Of a stretch of DNA of 64,000 nucleotides, positions 18,871-28,221 are shown one piece after another. The first letter of the stretch is position 1, and each line of letters begins with the position of its first letter. The position numbers and the translations under genes were made by a program. The stretch is from the NCBI RefSeq assembly GCF_947503875.1, contig NZ_CANNFH010000004.1, forward strand, positions 1-64,000. Reading direction: 5' to 3'. A model generated the notes under the pieces. It saw only the letters and a list, made by a program, of their open reading frames with translations, did not search any database and was not told the DNA's origin. This DNA is from an uncultured Polaribacter sp. GTDB taxonomy: Bacteria > Bacteroidota > Bacteroidia > Flavobacteriales > Flavobacteriaceae.

Positions 18871-18953
18871 GCGTTAAGGATTGCAGTGAAAAGCCCACAG
18901 TGAGGTTACGAACGAGGACTTGTAACGAAAAGCCTGACCCTTGTGGTAACGCC
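18871..18953. repeat. Dispersed intergenic repeat GCGTTA...TAACGC
   Basis: Begins GCGTTAAGGATTG and ends GGTAACGCCC, the two ends being complementary. Internal pieces (AAAGCCTGACCC, TGTAACG) match the copy at 41478-41570. It fills the space between the divergent MATE and universal stress genes. Confidence 0.7.
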
Positions 18954-18973
18954 CAAAAAAATATGTAACTTTG
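18941..18973 (+). promoter_or_regulatory. Promoter of the universal stress gene
   Basis: TTG (18941-18943), 22 bases, TAACTTTG (18966-18973); the start codon follows 13-19 bases later. The -33 part lies inside the dispersed repeat at 18871-18953, so the repeat seems to supply part of the promoter. Confidence 0.55.
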
Positions 18974-18986
18974 CAAACTCAAATTT

Positions 18987-19784
18987 ATGATTATGAAACA
19001 TATTTTAGTACCTATTGGCTCTACAGAAAGTGCACAATCTACCTTACAATACGCTATTGATTTTGCAGAAGATAATAATGCTAAAGTTTTTGTTTTTAGG
19101 GCATATAGTGCACAATCTAAAGCGGGTACTATGGTAAATGTTAGTAATATTATTGAGCGTGAGACCAATTTGTATTTAAAAACAATGGTGAAGGCTTGTG
19201 ACACTAAAAATGTTGATATTAAACTAATTGCAGCCAAAGGTAGTGTTACAGATAGCATACAGAATATTGATGCTGAATTGGGTATTGATTTGGTAATTGT
19301 TGGTGCTAAAAGTAACGCGATTAAAGAGGAAGTGTTTTTAGGGAATACTGCTGGAAATATTGTTAAAAAGAGTGATGTTACTGTTTTAACAATTCCTGAT
19401 GGCTATGTTTACAAACCTATTTCTAGCATATTAATGGCGTTTAAATCTGGTATAATTAAAAGTAAAACTGCTTTAAAACCATTACAATTTATTGTAGAAC
19501 ACTACAAGCCTACCTTGAATTTACTTTTAGTGAAAACGCCAAATTATAAAGAGGAAGATTTGATTTTACATAGCGATTTAGACACTATGAAATCTACTTT
19601 AACGGTTACAGAAAATGCTACTACTTTTCAAGGAGTGCTAGAACATTTAAAAACGCTTAACCCAGATATGCTTTGTGTTTTAAGAAGAAAAAGAGGTTTT
19701 TTTAAGAAATTATGGGAGAAAAACACCATCTTAAAAGAAGAGTTTTACGCGAATGTACCTTTGTTAGTTTTAAGAGGGAAATAA
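18987..19784 (+). CDS. Universal stress protein (UspA family)
   Basis: 265 residues; start at 18987 or at the ATG two codons later (MKHILVPIG), the second fitting the family slightly better. N-terminal Usp domain: ILVPIGSTESAQSTLQYAID and the nucleotide loop VIVGAKSNAIKEEVFLGNTAGNIVKKS near 110 (G-x2-G-x9-G(S/T) pattern, partly altered). The second half (150-265) is a more divergent tandem Usp-like domain, as in many Bacteroidota two-domain forms. Role: stress survival, mechanism unknown. Confidence 0.85.
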   Translation: MIMKHILVPIGSTESAQSTLQYAIDFAEDNNAKVFVFRAYSAQSKAGTMVNVSNIIERETNLYLKTMVKACDTKNVDIKLIAAKGSVTDSIQNIDAELGIDLVIVGAKSNAIKEEVFLGNTAGNIVKKSDVTVLTIPDGYVYKPISSILMAFKSGIIKSKTALKPLQFIVEHYKPTLNLLLVKTPNYKEEDLILHSDLDTMKSTLTVTENATTFQGVLEHLKTLNPDMLCVLRRKRGFFKKLWEKNTILKEEFYANVPLLVLRGK

Positions 19785-19875
19785 ATTTAATAGGTTTAAT
19801 TGGTATTAGTTGGTTTAAAAATAGATTATTTGGTAGTTTGTTCTTTGCTAATTTTATAAAGCTCTCTCTATTTTA

Positions 19876-20433
19876 CTAAGCATTGCTCTTGCTTGTATGA
19901 TATGCATTTATTACTTTTTCTGAAATAAAAACTGTTGCAATAATTAGTAAAGTTGCAACCCAACCATTTGCAATTTGTTTTTTTAATAAACTTGCCAATA
20001 CAAAACCGAAAACTAAAGCAACCAAAAGTATACCTAGGTTTTTTAGCAACTTTACTTTACCTGATTTTATTAAGGTTTCGTTTTTTAATTGAAAAGATTC
20101 GTTTTTATGAATATAGTTGTCTAAATTCTTTATAAAATCTTGGTATTGATTGGTAAAAGCTAAAGGTGTTATTGAGCCAAAACCTGCATTTATTACTTGG
20201 TAATGTATTTGAACTTTGTGATCTGCTAAAAAGTGAATTGTAATTTTTGATTGTAACTTGAAAATATTCGTTTTCCAAGTATCTAACCAAGTACATTTAT
20301 TCTCAAAAATAATTTGTTGCTTTTCTTCTGTTGTTGCCCTAAAATTATAGCTTTTAAAATAAGTGAAAATCTTATTTCTCGTTGCTGAGTCATTTTTAAA
20401 CCCGAAATTAAAAAATTCGCTGTATTCTTTCAT
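19876..20433 (-). CDS. Hypothetical membrane-anchored protein
   Basis: 185 residues. The N-terminal 130 residues are soluble and contain IHFLADHKVQIHYQVINAG, a beta-rich pattern; the C-terminal 50 residues hold two hydrophobic segments (LGILLVALVFGFVLASLL and WVATLLIIATVFIS). I do not recognise the family. It follows the AddB-like gene by 11 bases on the same strand and probably shares its transcript. Confidence 0.65.
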   Translation of the reverse strand: MKEYSEFFNFGFKNDSATRNKIFTYFKSYNFRATTEEKQQIIFENKCTWLDTWKTNIFKLQSKITIHFLADHKVQIHYQVINAGFGSITPLAFTNQYQDFIKNLDNYIHKNESFQLKNETLIKSGKVKLLKNLGILLVALVFGFVLASLLKKQIANGWVATLLIIATVFISEKVINAYHTSKSNA

Positions 20434-20444
20434 AACAAAACGTT

Positions 20445-23198
20445 TTAATATTTTAAATCTGCAGGTTCTATAAAATTGATTTCTGGGTTGTAAATTTCTA
20501 AAATATAGGTTTTTATTTCTTCTATAAAATCTTCTAGTTTTTCTTGGGTAATTTCTACCTCTGGCTGTCTATAATTGCCTGAAAAATTTATGGGTAAAAA
20601 ACCACTATTCATGTTTTTAAATGAATAAATTCCGGCTTGTAGTGGTTGTGTAAAATTGTAATTTTTATTTTTGGTATACAAATAAGCGTATAACAAAACT
20701 TGTATTGCTTTTAAATGCTTATCGTCTCTTAAATTATTAAAATCGGGTACTTTTAAATTGGCATTAGTTACCATACCTGTTTTGTAATCTATAATTCTTA
20801 ACACACCATTCAACTCATCTACTCTATCTACTTGCCCATGTATTTTAACAGGAAAATCTATACCATCTATTTTAATTTCTGCAGCTAAATTTTCTTCTGT
20901 TGCTATTATTTTAAGTTGGTTGTCTTTATTAGCAACCAATTGCTTTTCTTGTTTTAAAAAATTAGCAACGAATCTTAAGGCTACCTCAAAAATCAGTCGG
21001 TTTTTACCGGTGTTTAAATTGCCATTTTTAAAGTGAATTTTAAAGTGTTTTACCACCAAATCATTTGCATCTTGTTGCATTTTTGTAACCACAGCTGTAT
21101 TTAAAAATTTACCCACAAAAGGCGTATACAACTCGTCTAAAGTTTCGTGCACAACTGTACCTAAAGTATTAAATGCAACGGTTTCTTCTACATCATCCAA
21201 CTCTTTTAACTTTAATATTTTTTGCTTGTAAAACGCAATAGGATTGTGCAAATAATTGGTTAATGCAGATGGTGAAATGCCTTTTGCCGCCAATTCTTTT
21301 AAACGATCTGCAGTACTATTGTCTTTTGTAATTTCTTTTAGCTTGGCTTTGTCTGATACTACTTTTGGCGCTATTATTTTTTGAATAATATCTGGTCTTA
21401 TCATTTCTAATTGTGTAACAAACCTACTTTTTTCTCCACTTCCAAAAACATCATGTTCTGTGTTATAAATTATAAATACATTTTTTGCACGTTGCAATAA
21501 TCTAAAAAAGTGATAGGAGAAAATAGCGTCTTTTTCTCTGTATGTTGGCAGGCCAAAGGCCAATTTAACATCAAAAGGAATAAAAGAATTTTGCTGTGAA
21601 CTTGCAGGTAAAATACCTTCATTAGTAGACGTTAAAATAATGTTTTCGAAATCTAAAACACGGGTTTCTAACATTCCCATTAATTGCAAACCTTTTAAAG
21701 GTTCTCCTTGAAAAGACAAGGTTTCTGAACTAATTAATTGTCTAAAAAACACAGATAATGTTTTTAAATCTGTAAAATAATTAAATTCGGTTTGTAGGTT
21801 TTTTAACTGCGTAAAAATAGTATGAAATCTATATAAATATTCCTTTTCTAACGCTGTTACATCGTCTTTTAAAAGATGAATTACATTTAAAATTCTGTCT
21901 AAAAAATTACCAATTGTTGTGTAGGGCTTAAAAATGCTTTTAAGCGTATTATCTGGCTGATCTTCATTTACATCTAAAATGCTAATTATTTGTTTATAAG
22001 GTATAAATGTTAAGTTTTCTGATGCAATTTGTGTTATAAAATCTTGAAATTTCTTAGAATTTTGTGCCACTAATTGTTTATAAATTAATGGTGTTTTTAA
22101 AAAACGAACAACGTCTTTGTGGTAAAACTCTCCTTCTGTTACCTTTTGTAATTTTTCTTGTGAAATGAATAATTGAAAAATTGAAAACAACAAATTAGAC
22201 ACAGGTATATCCTTTAAAGGATAACCCATAGTAATATTTATAGCATTTATGTTTTTTGGCAAAGAGTTTAGTGTAATTGGTAGCAAACTCTCATCTGCCA
22301 TAACCAAAGCTGTATTTTTAAAATCGGTAAAATTTTCTAAAATTTCTCCTGCATACTTTATTTGTGTTGTATTTTTAGAGGCACCAATTACTTGTATGTT
22401 TTTAGGTTTAGAAAAATTATTACTCAAAGATTTTAAAGTATTTTTCTCATAATACTTCCAAGTTTTCTTATACTTTCTAATAAAGGTTCCTGCTTGATGG
22501 TTTCCTTTGAAAAAGGTTTCATCTAAATCCCAATAAATATCTGCATTTCCTTGAGCTAATACTTCCTGAAACAAAAATTCTTCGGCTTTATTTAAGGCAT
22601 TAAAACCTATAAAAATGTATTTTTTCTGGCTATTTTCTTTTAAGAAATTGGCGCAATTTTTACAAGCTTCTCTATACATTAAACCTTGGTAACCAATTTT
22701 ATTTTTTAATAAAAATTGATAAAAAGGTTCGTAAAAGTTCTGTAATTTTTCTAAAAACGAATAATGATCTTTCATTAACTCGGTTTCTTTAAACGTGCCT
22801 TTTACAGACCATTTTTTTAGACGTTGTATGTCTCTTAAGTAGACAAAAATATCTTTGGTATCTATTAAATGTTGGTCTATTTCATTAAAATCTTGCAACA
22901 CTGTAAACGCCCAAGATGCAAAAACATCAAAAGTATCTGGCTCTTTTTCTAAGTTTTTGTAAATGGTATAAAAATGAAATAACAATTGTATGTTATCTGC
23001 TTTTTGAACACCAGAAATTTGTTGCACAAATTGCTCTATATTTAGCGTTTCTGGTAAAAAACCAACCGTAATTTTATCTTTTAACGTTTGCTTTAAAAAA
23101 ACTTTTGCTCTTTGAGATGGTAAAATAAATACCACATCTTCAAAAGAACGGGTTGTTTTTAAAATATTATCTAAGGTTTCTGAAATAAAAGATTGCAT
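20445..23198 (-). CDS. AddB-like PD-(D/E)XK nuclease (helicase-nuclease subunit)
   Basis: 917 residues. The N-terminal part (FVLPSQRAKVFLK near 25) and middle are like inactivated UvrD-type helicase domains of AddB/RecB partners; EGILPASSQQNSFIPFDVK near 533 is typical. The C-terminal nuclease domain begins at SPSALTNYLHNPIAFYK near 655 and shows the active-site residues in IHGQVDRVDEL and IIDYKTG near 815. In Bacteroidota this gene serves double-strand break end processing with an AddA partner, which is not in this window. The classic Walker A lysine is not visible, as in AddB proteins of this group. Confidence 0.8.
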   Translation of the reverse strand: MQSFISETLDNILKTTRSFEDVVFILPSQRAKVFLKQTLKDKITVGFLPETLNIEQFVQQISGVQKADNIQLLFHFYTIYKNLEKEPDTFDVFASWAFTVLQDFNEIDQHLIDTKDIFVYLRDIQRLKKWSVKGTFKETELMKDHYSFLEKLQNFYEPFYQFLLKNKIGYQGLMYREACKNCANFLKENSQKKYIFIGFNALNKAEEFLFQEVLAQGNADIYWDLDETFFKGNHQAGTFIRKYKKTWKYYEKNTLKSLSNNFSKPKNIQVIGASKNTTQIKYAGEILENFTDFKNTALVMADESLLPITLNSLPKNINAINITMGYPLKDIPVSNLLFSIFQLFISQEKLQKVTEGEFYHKDVVRFLKTPLIYKQLVAQNSKKFQDFITQIASENLTFIPYKQIISILDVNEDQPDNTLKSIFKPYTTIGNFLDRILNVIHLLKDDVTALEKEYLYRFHTIFTQLKNLQTEFNYFTDLKTLSVFFRQLISSETLSFQGEPLKGLQLMGMLETRVLDFENIILTSTNEGILPASSQQNSFIPFDVKLAFGLPTYREKDAIFSYHFFRLLQRAKNVFIIYNTEHDVFGSGEKSRFVTQLEMIRPDIIQKIIAPKVVSDKAKLKEITKDNSTADRLKELAAKGISPSALTNYLHNPIAFYKQKILKLKELDDVEETVAFNTLGTVVHETLDELYTPFVGKFLNTAVVTKMQQDANDLVVKHFKIHFKNGNLNTGKNRLIFEVALRFVANFLKQEKQLVANKDNQLKIIATEENLAAEIKIDGIDFPVKIHGQVDRVDELNGVLRIIDYKTGMVTNANLKVPDFNNLRDDKHLKAIQVLLYAYLYTKNKNYNFTQPLQAGIYSFKNMNSGFLPINFSGNYRQPEVEITQEKLEDFIEEIKTYILEIYNPEINFIEPADLKY

Positions 23199-23321
23199 AA
23201 ATTAGTGGCTTGCTATGAGAAACTAAATTACAAAATCTATAGTTTAGGAAACCTTTATTTTAAGAATAAAAATAAAGTGTAAGTTTTTAGAAATTATTTA
23301 GACTGATTAGTAAATTTTTTC

Positions 23322-24296
23322 ATGAAGTTTGCTAGTATAATCATGTTAGTGTTACTTTCTGGACTACAAGTTTATGCACAAACCTGTTGTTCTGGTGGCG
23401 TTCCTTTGTCTAATAATCTTGGGCTTTCTAATGAAGGAAAAGGATCTTTATTGCTAGGTATTAATTATGATTATAATAATTTAAACACCTTAAATGCTGG
23501 TAGTACACGTTTAGATGATGATTCTAGACAACGCATTACTAATTCTATTTTAGCTAATATTGGATATGCATTTACAGATAAATTTTCTATAGAAACTTTA
23601 TTTACTTGGGTAAATCAAACTAGAACAATCACGCAATTTGGAAACGAAAATTTTACAGAAACCAAAGGAATTGGAGATGCTGTAATTTTACTAAAATATA
23701 CGTTGCCAAACGTTTTTAAAAACAACACTACTTTAAACATTGGTTTAGGCTCTAAAATACCATTGGGCAAATCAGATATTGTTTCTAACCAAGGCATTCA
23801 ATTAACCGCAGATTTACAACCTGGCAGTGGTGCTTTTGATGGTATTGGATGGTTATCTTTAGCAAAACAATTAAATTTTAGACCTTCAGCTACTTTTTCT
23901 AGTAGTGTAACTTACAGATTTACTGGTGTAAATAATTCGTATTTAAACAATACATCTACCTATAAATTTGGGAATGTTTTACAAGCTAATATTAGTTATA
24001 TAGATCAATTTTTAGTGGCTAAAACTATTGTAAACCCAGGTTTAGTTCTTAAATACAGAAAATCTACAGTAGATGAAATTGACAATTCGCCTATTCCAAA
24101 TACAGGAGGTGAATGGCTTTTTGCTAGAGCTGAATTAACCATACAATTGTCTCAAAATTTAGGTTTTACCAATAAATTGGAAGTTCCACTTTATAGTTAT
24201 GTAGATGGTACACAACTTACACCAACGTCTAGATTTACAACTGGTTTTACCTACAAATTCTTAAAAAAACAACCTTTAATAATAAACATAAAATGA
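23322..24296 (+). CDS. Secreted outer-membrane beta-barrel-like protein
   Basis: 324 residues with a signal peptide ending VYAQ (about residue 20), followed by a cysteine pair (TCCSGGVPLSNN). The rest has alternating strands with aromatic ends and finishes FTTGFTYKFLKKQPLIINIK, like an outer-membrane barrel or transporter-type protein. It overlaps the next gene by four bases (ATGA), so it works with the DUF3179 lipoprotein. Function unknown. Confidence 0.7.
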   Translation: MKFASIIMLVLLSGLQVYAQTCCSGGVPLSNNLGLSNEGKGSLLLGINYDYNNLNTLNAGSTRLDDDSRQRITNSILANIGYAFTDKFSIETLFTWVNQTRTITQFGNENFTETKGIGDAVILLKYTLPNVFKNNTTLNIGLGSKIPLGKSDIVSNQGIQLTADLQPGSGAFDGIGWLSLAKQLNFRPSATFSSSVTYRFTGVNNSYLNNTSTYKFGNVLQANISYIDQFLVAKTIVNPGLVLKYRKSTVDEIDNSPIPNTGGEWLFARAELTIQLSQNLGFTNKLEVPLYSYVDGTQLTPTSRFTTGFTYKFLKKQPLIINIK

Positions 24297-25339
24297 AAAA
24301 ACTTGCACTATTATGTATCTTAGGCATACTTGTTTCTTGTCAAAATAATGACAACAATATTGTAGAAAATAATTTTTCATCTGAATGGAGTATCCCAATA
24401 GCTGAAATTTTTGATGGTGGTCCTGGTAGAGATGGTATACCTGCTTTAACTAACCCAAATTTAGTAAATTCAAATGACCCTGAAAGTAGTTTTATAAGGG
24501 ATACAGATTTAGTTATTGGTTATAAAAATGGAGACGATATTAGAGCATATTCTCATAGTATATTAGACTGGCACGAAATTATTAATGATAATATTGGCGA
24601 TGTTTCTGTAGCGATTACCTATTGCCCACTTACAGGTACAGGAATTGGTTGGAATAGAATTTTAAACGGACGTGAAACTACTTTTGGTGTTTCTGGCTTG
24701 CTATACAACACCAATTTAATTCCTTTTGATAGGCAAACAAATAGCAATTGGTCTCAAATTTTAAATACAGCTGTTAATGGAGAATTAATTGATACCAAAA
24801 TAGATTTAATACCACTTTTTGAAACTACTTGGAAAACTTGGAAAACCATATACCCAAATACAAAAGTGGTAAGTAGAAGCACGGGGTTTGCAAGAACATA
24901 TGGTGTTTCGCCTTATGGCGATTATAATACGAATAACAATTTGTTTCTATTTCCTGTAGATAAAGACAATAGATTGCCACTTAAAGAGAGAATTCATACC
25001 ATTATAAAAGGTACAAAAGCAAAAGCGTATACGTTTTCTACATTTGCTACTGGCAATGTAATTAGAGATTCTTTTGAAGGTGATGAGTATCTGGTAGCAG
25101 GAAATAACGAATTTATAGTTTCATTTCTTTTAGATGATACTACCAACTCACTAACTTTTGAGTATACTTATAATAATACAGAATCTTTATTAATGGATAA
25201 CGAAGGTAATACGTGGACTATTTTTGGCGAAGCAATTGCTGGGCCAAGAACAGGACAGCGCTTAACATCTTCTGAATCTTTTATGGCTTTTTGGTTTTCT
25301 ATACCTCCTTTTTACGATACAGAAATTTATAATCAATAA
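24293..25339 (+). CDS. DUF3179 domain lipoprotein
   Basis: 348 residues. Lipoprotein signal ILGILVSCQNN places Cys16 as the lipidated residue. The DUF3179 signature is clear: ILDWHEIIND near 86, VAITYCPLTGTGIGW near 102 with the conserved cysteine, FGVSGLLYN near 130, WKTWKTIYPNTKV near 190 and a YGDYNTNN segment. Function of DUF3179 is unknown; the CPLTG region resembles a redox or metal site, which is only my reading. Translationally coupled to the upstream barrel-like gene. Confidence 0.85.
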   Translation: MKKLALLCILGILVSCQNNDNNIVENNFSSEWSIPIAEIFDGGPGRDGIPALTNPNLVNSNDPESSFIRDTDLVIGYKNGDDIRAYSHSILDWHEIINDNIGDVSVAITYCPLTGTGIGWNRILNGRETTFGVSGLLYNTNLIPFDRQTNSNWSQILNTAVNGELIDTKIDLIPLFETTWKTWKTIYPNTKVVSRSTGFARTYGVSPYGDYNTNNNLFLFPVDKDNRLPLKERIHTIIKGTKAKAYTFSTFATGNVIRDSFEGDEYLVAGNNEFIVSFLLDDTTNSLTFEYTYNNTESLLMDNEGNTWTIFGEAIAGPRTGQRLTSSESFMAFWFSIPPFYDTEIYNQ

Positions 25340-25390
25340 TATATTATAACAAGTAGTATCTTTATAACATAATACGTGTAAATTTATGTT

Positions 25391-26173
25391 ATGCAAAATT
25401 CAATAACTGTAGTAGGCATTCAAGCAAATTTGGTTTGGGAAAATCCTGCCAAAAATCTAGCTTTCTTTGAAAAGGAAATAAACCATTTATCAGAAAAAAC
25501 TGATTTAGTAGTTTTGCCAGAAATGTTTACAACTGGCTTTACAATGCAACCCGAAAAAGTTGCAGAAACTATGGATGGAATTACTGTTTCTTGGATGCAG
25601 AAAATGGCTCAAAAAAATGACTTTGCTATTACTGGAAGTATTGTAATTAAAGAAAATAACACCTACTATAACAGGTTAGTTTTTGTACATCCAACAGGAA
25701 AAATTGAAACCTACAACAAAAGACATTCTTTTACTTTGGCTGGCGAGAATAAAGTATATACATCTGGCTTAGAAAAAATAATTATAAATTTTAAAGGTTG
25801 GCGCATTTGCCCTTTAATTTGTTACGATTTACGTTTTCCTGTTTGGGCTAGAAATACCGAAAATTATGATTTACTAATTTATATGGCTAATTGGCCTGTT
25901 ACTAGAATTAAAGCTTGGGAAACACTCTTAAAAGCGCGTGCTATAGAAAATATGAGTTATGTAATTGGGGTAAATATAGTTGGTACAGATGCTAATGGTT
26001 ACAACTATTCTGGAAACTCTTTAGTTGTTGATTATTTGGGTGAAGAAATAGCTAGTTTAGAAAATAATAAAGTTGGTTTTGTAACTGCAAAATTGGATAA
26101 AACTAAGCAAGATTTCACTAGAAATAAATTAGGATTTTTAAGCGATAGGGATTCATTTAAAATTTTAAATTAA
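25391..26173 (+). CDS. Nitrilase-family amidohydrolase (omega-amidase, YafV-like)
   Basis: 260 residues, carbon-nitrogen hydrolase fold. Catalytic triad positions: E in VLPEMFTTGF near 44, K in YNKRHSFTLAGE near 109, C in LICYDLRFPVW near 143. The motif order and MANWPVTRIKAWETLLKARAIEN near 165 match omega-amidases such as E. coli YafV and mammalian NIT2, which hydrolyse alpha-ketoglutaramate or alpha-ketosuccinamate, part of methionine salvage. It is a single cytoplasmic gene. Confidence 0.9.
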   Translation: MQNSITVVGIQANLVWENPAKNLAFFEKEINHLSEKTDLVVLPEMFTTGFTMQPEKVAETMDGITVSWMQKMAQKNDFAITGSIVIKENNTYYNRLVFVHPTGKIETYNKRHSFTLAGENKVYTSGLEKIIINFKGWRICPLICYDLRFPVWARNTENYDLLIYMANWPVTRIKAWETLLKARAIENMSYVIGVNIVGTDANGYNYSGNSLVVDYLGEEIASLENNKVGFVTAKLDKTKQDFTRNKLGFLSDRDSFKILN

Positions 26174-26182
26174 AAAAAAAAT

Positions 26183-26225
26183 AAGATTTCTCAATCGCCT
26201 AAAAAGGCTTGTTTAGAAATGACAA
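26183..26225. repeat. Dispersed repeat AGATTTCTC...GAAATGACA
   Basis: Copy reading AAGATTTCTCAATCGCCTAA at the left and TTTAGAAATGACAA at the right; contains the small hairpin GCCT-AAAA-AGGC. Same family as 15991-16020 and 43571-43635. Confidence 0.6.
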
Positions 26226-26239
26226 CAATATAATAAAAA

Positions 26240-26272
26240 AGACCTTACAGATTTTTGAAACCTGTGAGGTCT
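26240..26272. repeat. Hairpin repeat AGACC...GGTCT
   Basis: AGACCTTACAG and CTGTGAGGTCT form a near-perfect stem. Copies with the same ends occur at 37110-37141 and 41427-41458. It may work as a terminator for the upstream amidase gene. Confidence 0.65.
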
Positions 26273-26331
26273 GATAGATTTTTTTTGAAGTTCTAAGCGG
26301 TTATAAATGCGAATAGTTAGCAAATAAGACT

Positions 26332-26440
26332 GGCCTAGATTGAAGTCCTTGCACTACGCTCAAGACAGGCTATTGTTTGAGTGCTCACGCTTTTGGGCGT
26401 GAAGCGAGTAGCGAAAGCTGGAAATAGCTTCTAATAATTA
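26332..26440. repeat. Dispersed intergenic repeat (variant with GAAATAGCTTCTAATAATTAT end)
   Basis: The left part (CTAGATTGAAGTCCTT) and especially the right end (GGAAATAGCTTCTAATAATT) match the right end of the repeat at 38768-38850. It ends two bases from the desaturase stop codon. Confidence 0.6.
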
Positions 26441-26441
26441 T

Positions 26442-27425
26442 TTAGGCTGGAATCATCCATTTGAATTCGAACTTTGTGTCTGGAATTACAATTCTTTCTG
26501 TAATTCTGTACATTCTGTCTGGTAATTTCATTAGGTAATCTCTTGCTTTTTCTGCTTCTGGCGTTAAGTTTGTAATCTTATCTATTTCCCACATTGTGTT
26601 TAACTTCCTTAGAATATCTACATAATCAAACCCTGTGTAAACGCCTACTCTTTGTGCAACTGCAGAAAAATCATCAAACAAACTGCCTTTTGCGCCAAAA
26701 GATTCTCTAAGGTGCATTGCAGGCATTACGATTTTATGTTTCATCATGTGTTGGAAAGCCAACATCATTTCACTTGGGTCTATTTTAAAAATTTCTTTTA
26801 CAAAATGTGCGTATGCTTGGTGATGTCTCATTTCATCCCCAGCAATAATTTTAGACATTTTAGCCAATGCTTTGTGTCCTTTTTTACGTGCAATTTTTGC
26901 TACGTTATTGTGCGATACATACGTTGCTAATTCTTGAAATGTGGTATACACAAAGTTTTTATATGGATCTGTAGACGTACCAATATCAAAACCATCTGCA
27001 ATTAAATGTTGTGTAGAAATTTCTACCTCACGCATATTTACTCTACCAGATAAATACAAATATTTATTTAGGGTGTCTCCATGTCTGTTTTCTTCTGCAG
27101 TCCAAGTTCTTACCCATTTTGCCCAACTATTATCTGGGTCTTGAGAAACACCATCTAAATCTAACAACCAAGATTCGTAAGTTGGTAATGCTTCTTCTGT
27201 AATTGTATCTCCTACTAAAACTACCCAAAAATCGTCATGCAATTCTTTAGACAATTCTCTAATTTCTTCTACTTCAGGAATAAAAGAATCTTTCTGAGAG
27301 TTTGGTAAGAAATCTGTAGGTTGCCAAATTTTTTCTGCAGGAATTAAATAAGTCTGCATAAACTCTTGCATTTTCTGCTCTAAAGTTTGCATTACTTCTA
27401 TCCTTATATTTTTAATTGTAGACAT
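26442..27425 (-). CDS. Acyl-ACP desaturase
   Basis: 327 residues. Soluble di-iron desaturase that puts a double bond into acyl chains on acyl carrier protein. The two metal motifs are seen: EENRHGD near 130 and the second GDEMRHHQAYAHF near 190; WQPTDFLP near 36 and the C-terminal VIPDTKFEFKW fit plant-type stearoyl-ACP desaturases. The start codon overlaps the plsC stop by one base (TAATG), so phospholipid acylation and unsaturation are made together. Important for membrane fluidity in the cold. Confidence 0.93.
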   Translation of the reverse strand: MSTIKNIRIEVMQTLEQKMQEFMQTYLIPAEKIWQPTDFLPNSQKDSFIPEVEEIRELSKELHDDFWVVLVGDTITEEALPTYESWLLDLDGVSQDPDNSWAKWVRTWTAEENRHGDTLNKYLYLSGRVNMREVEISTQHLIADGFDIGTSTDPYKNFVYTTFQELATYVSHNNVAKIARKKGHKALAKMSKIIAGDEMRHHQAYAHFVKEIFKIDPSEMMLAFQHMMKHKIVMPAMHLRESFGAKGSLFDDFSAVAQRVGVYTGFDYVDILRKLNTMWEIDKITNLTPEAEKARDYLMKLPDRMYRITERIVIPDTKFEFKWMIPA

Positions 27426-28159
27426 TAATCTAGTTTTATGTGTTCTTTAATTACGTTTTCTGTTTTTTCTAAAAGTTCATCAAAAGGTAAAGTACTAATT
27501 TTAATTGCTTCGTGCACGGTTATGGTAATAGGAGTACCTAGCCCTAAAGGGAACTTACCATATTTAAATACTTTCCACGAATTATTAATAGTTAACGGAA
27601 CTACATAACCGTCTTTATTGTACTTTGCAATTACTTTTAAGCCATTTGTGGCAAATTTCTTGGGCTTTCCGTTTTTACTTCTTGTTCCTTCTGGAAAAAT
27701 AATTGCGCCCCATTTATTTTCCTTTAATCTCTTGGAGAATTTTACCAATTCAGAAATAGCTTGCTTGGGGTCTTTTCTGTCTATAAGAGCACCACCACCA
27801 TGTCTTAGATTGTAAGAAACACTTGGTATGCCTTTGCCTAATTCTATTTTTGAAACAAATTTCGGAAATTGTTTTCTAAAATACCAATTTATTGGCGGAA
27901 TATCAAAAGTTGATTGATGATTTGACACAAAAACAAGGGCCGTATCTTCTGGAATTTTATGTTTATTGATTAATTTTACAGGTACACCAATAATTAATAA
28001 GGATTTTACCAAGAAAAAATTTAAGGTTGCCACCATTTTTGCATGTGCTTTTGGCCCAAATAAATTTAGACTAAGCCATTGTAAAGGGTGAAATATGAGC
28101 AGCCATAAAAAAAATACTGCTACAAATATGGAGGACAAAATGTAACTTAAAATTTTCAT
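27425..28159 (-). CDS. plsC: 1-acyl-sn-glycerol-3-phosphate acyltransferase
   Basis: 244 residues, inner-membrane enzyme of phosphatidic acid synthesis. Seen: an N-terminal hydrophobic segment (7-35), the catalytic box SNHQSTFDIPP near 80 (NHxxxxD), the glycerophosphate-binding FPEGTRSKNG near 154, and VPLTINNSW near 187. Translationally coupled to the acyl-ACP desaturase downstream. Confidence 0.93.
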   Translation of the reverse strand: MKILSYILSSIFVAVFFLWLLIFHPLQWLSLNLFGPKAHAKMVATLNFFLVKSLLIIGVPVKLINKHKIPEDTALVFVSNHQSTFDIPPINWYFRKQFPKFVSKIELGKGIPSVSYNLRHGGGALIDRKDPKQAISELVKFSKRLKENKWGAIIFPEGTRSKNGKPKKFATNGLKVIAKYNKDGYVVPLTINNSWKVFKYGKFPLGLGTPITITVHEAIKISTLPFDELLEKTENVIKEHIKLD

Positions 28160-28221
28160 TTATTTTAATTTGGATAAAATTCACTTCTGTTAGTTCAAAC
28201 AAATTTTAAGCTAAAAAACAT

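Noticed and set aside
18863-19258. 131-codon minus-strand frame
   Set aside because: Opposite to the universal stress gene, which has clear Usp motifs and a promoter.
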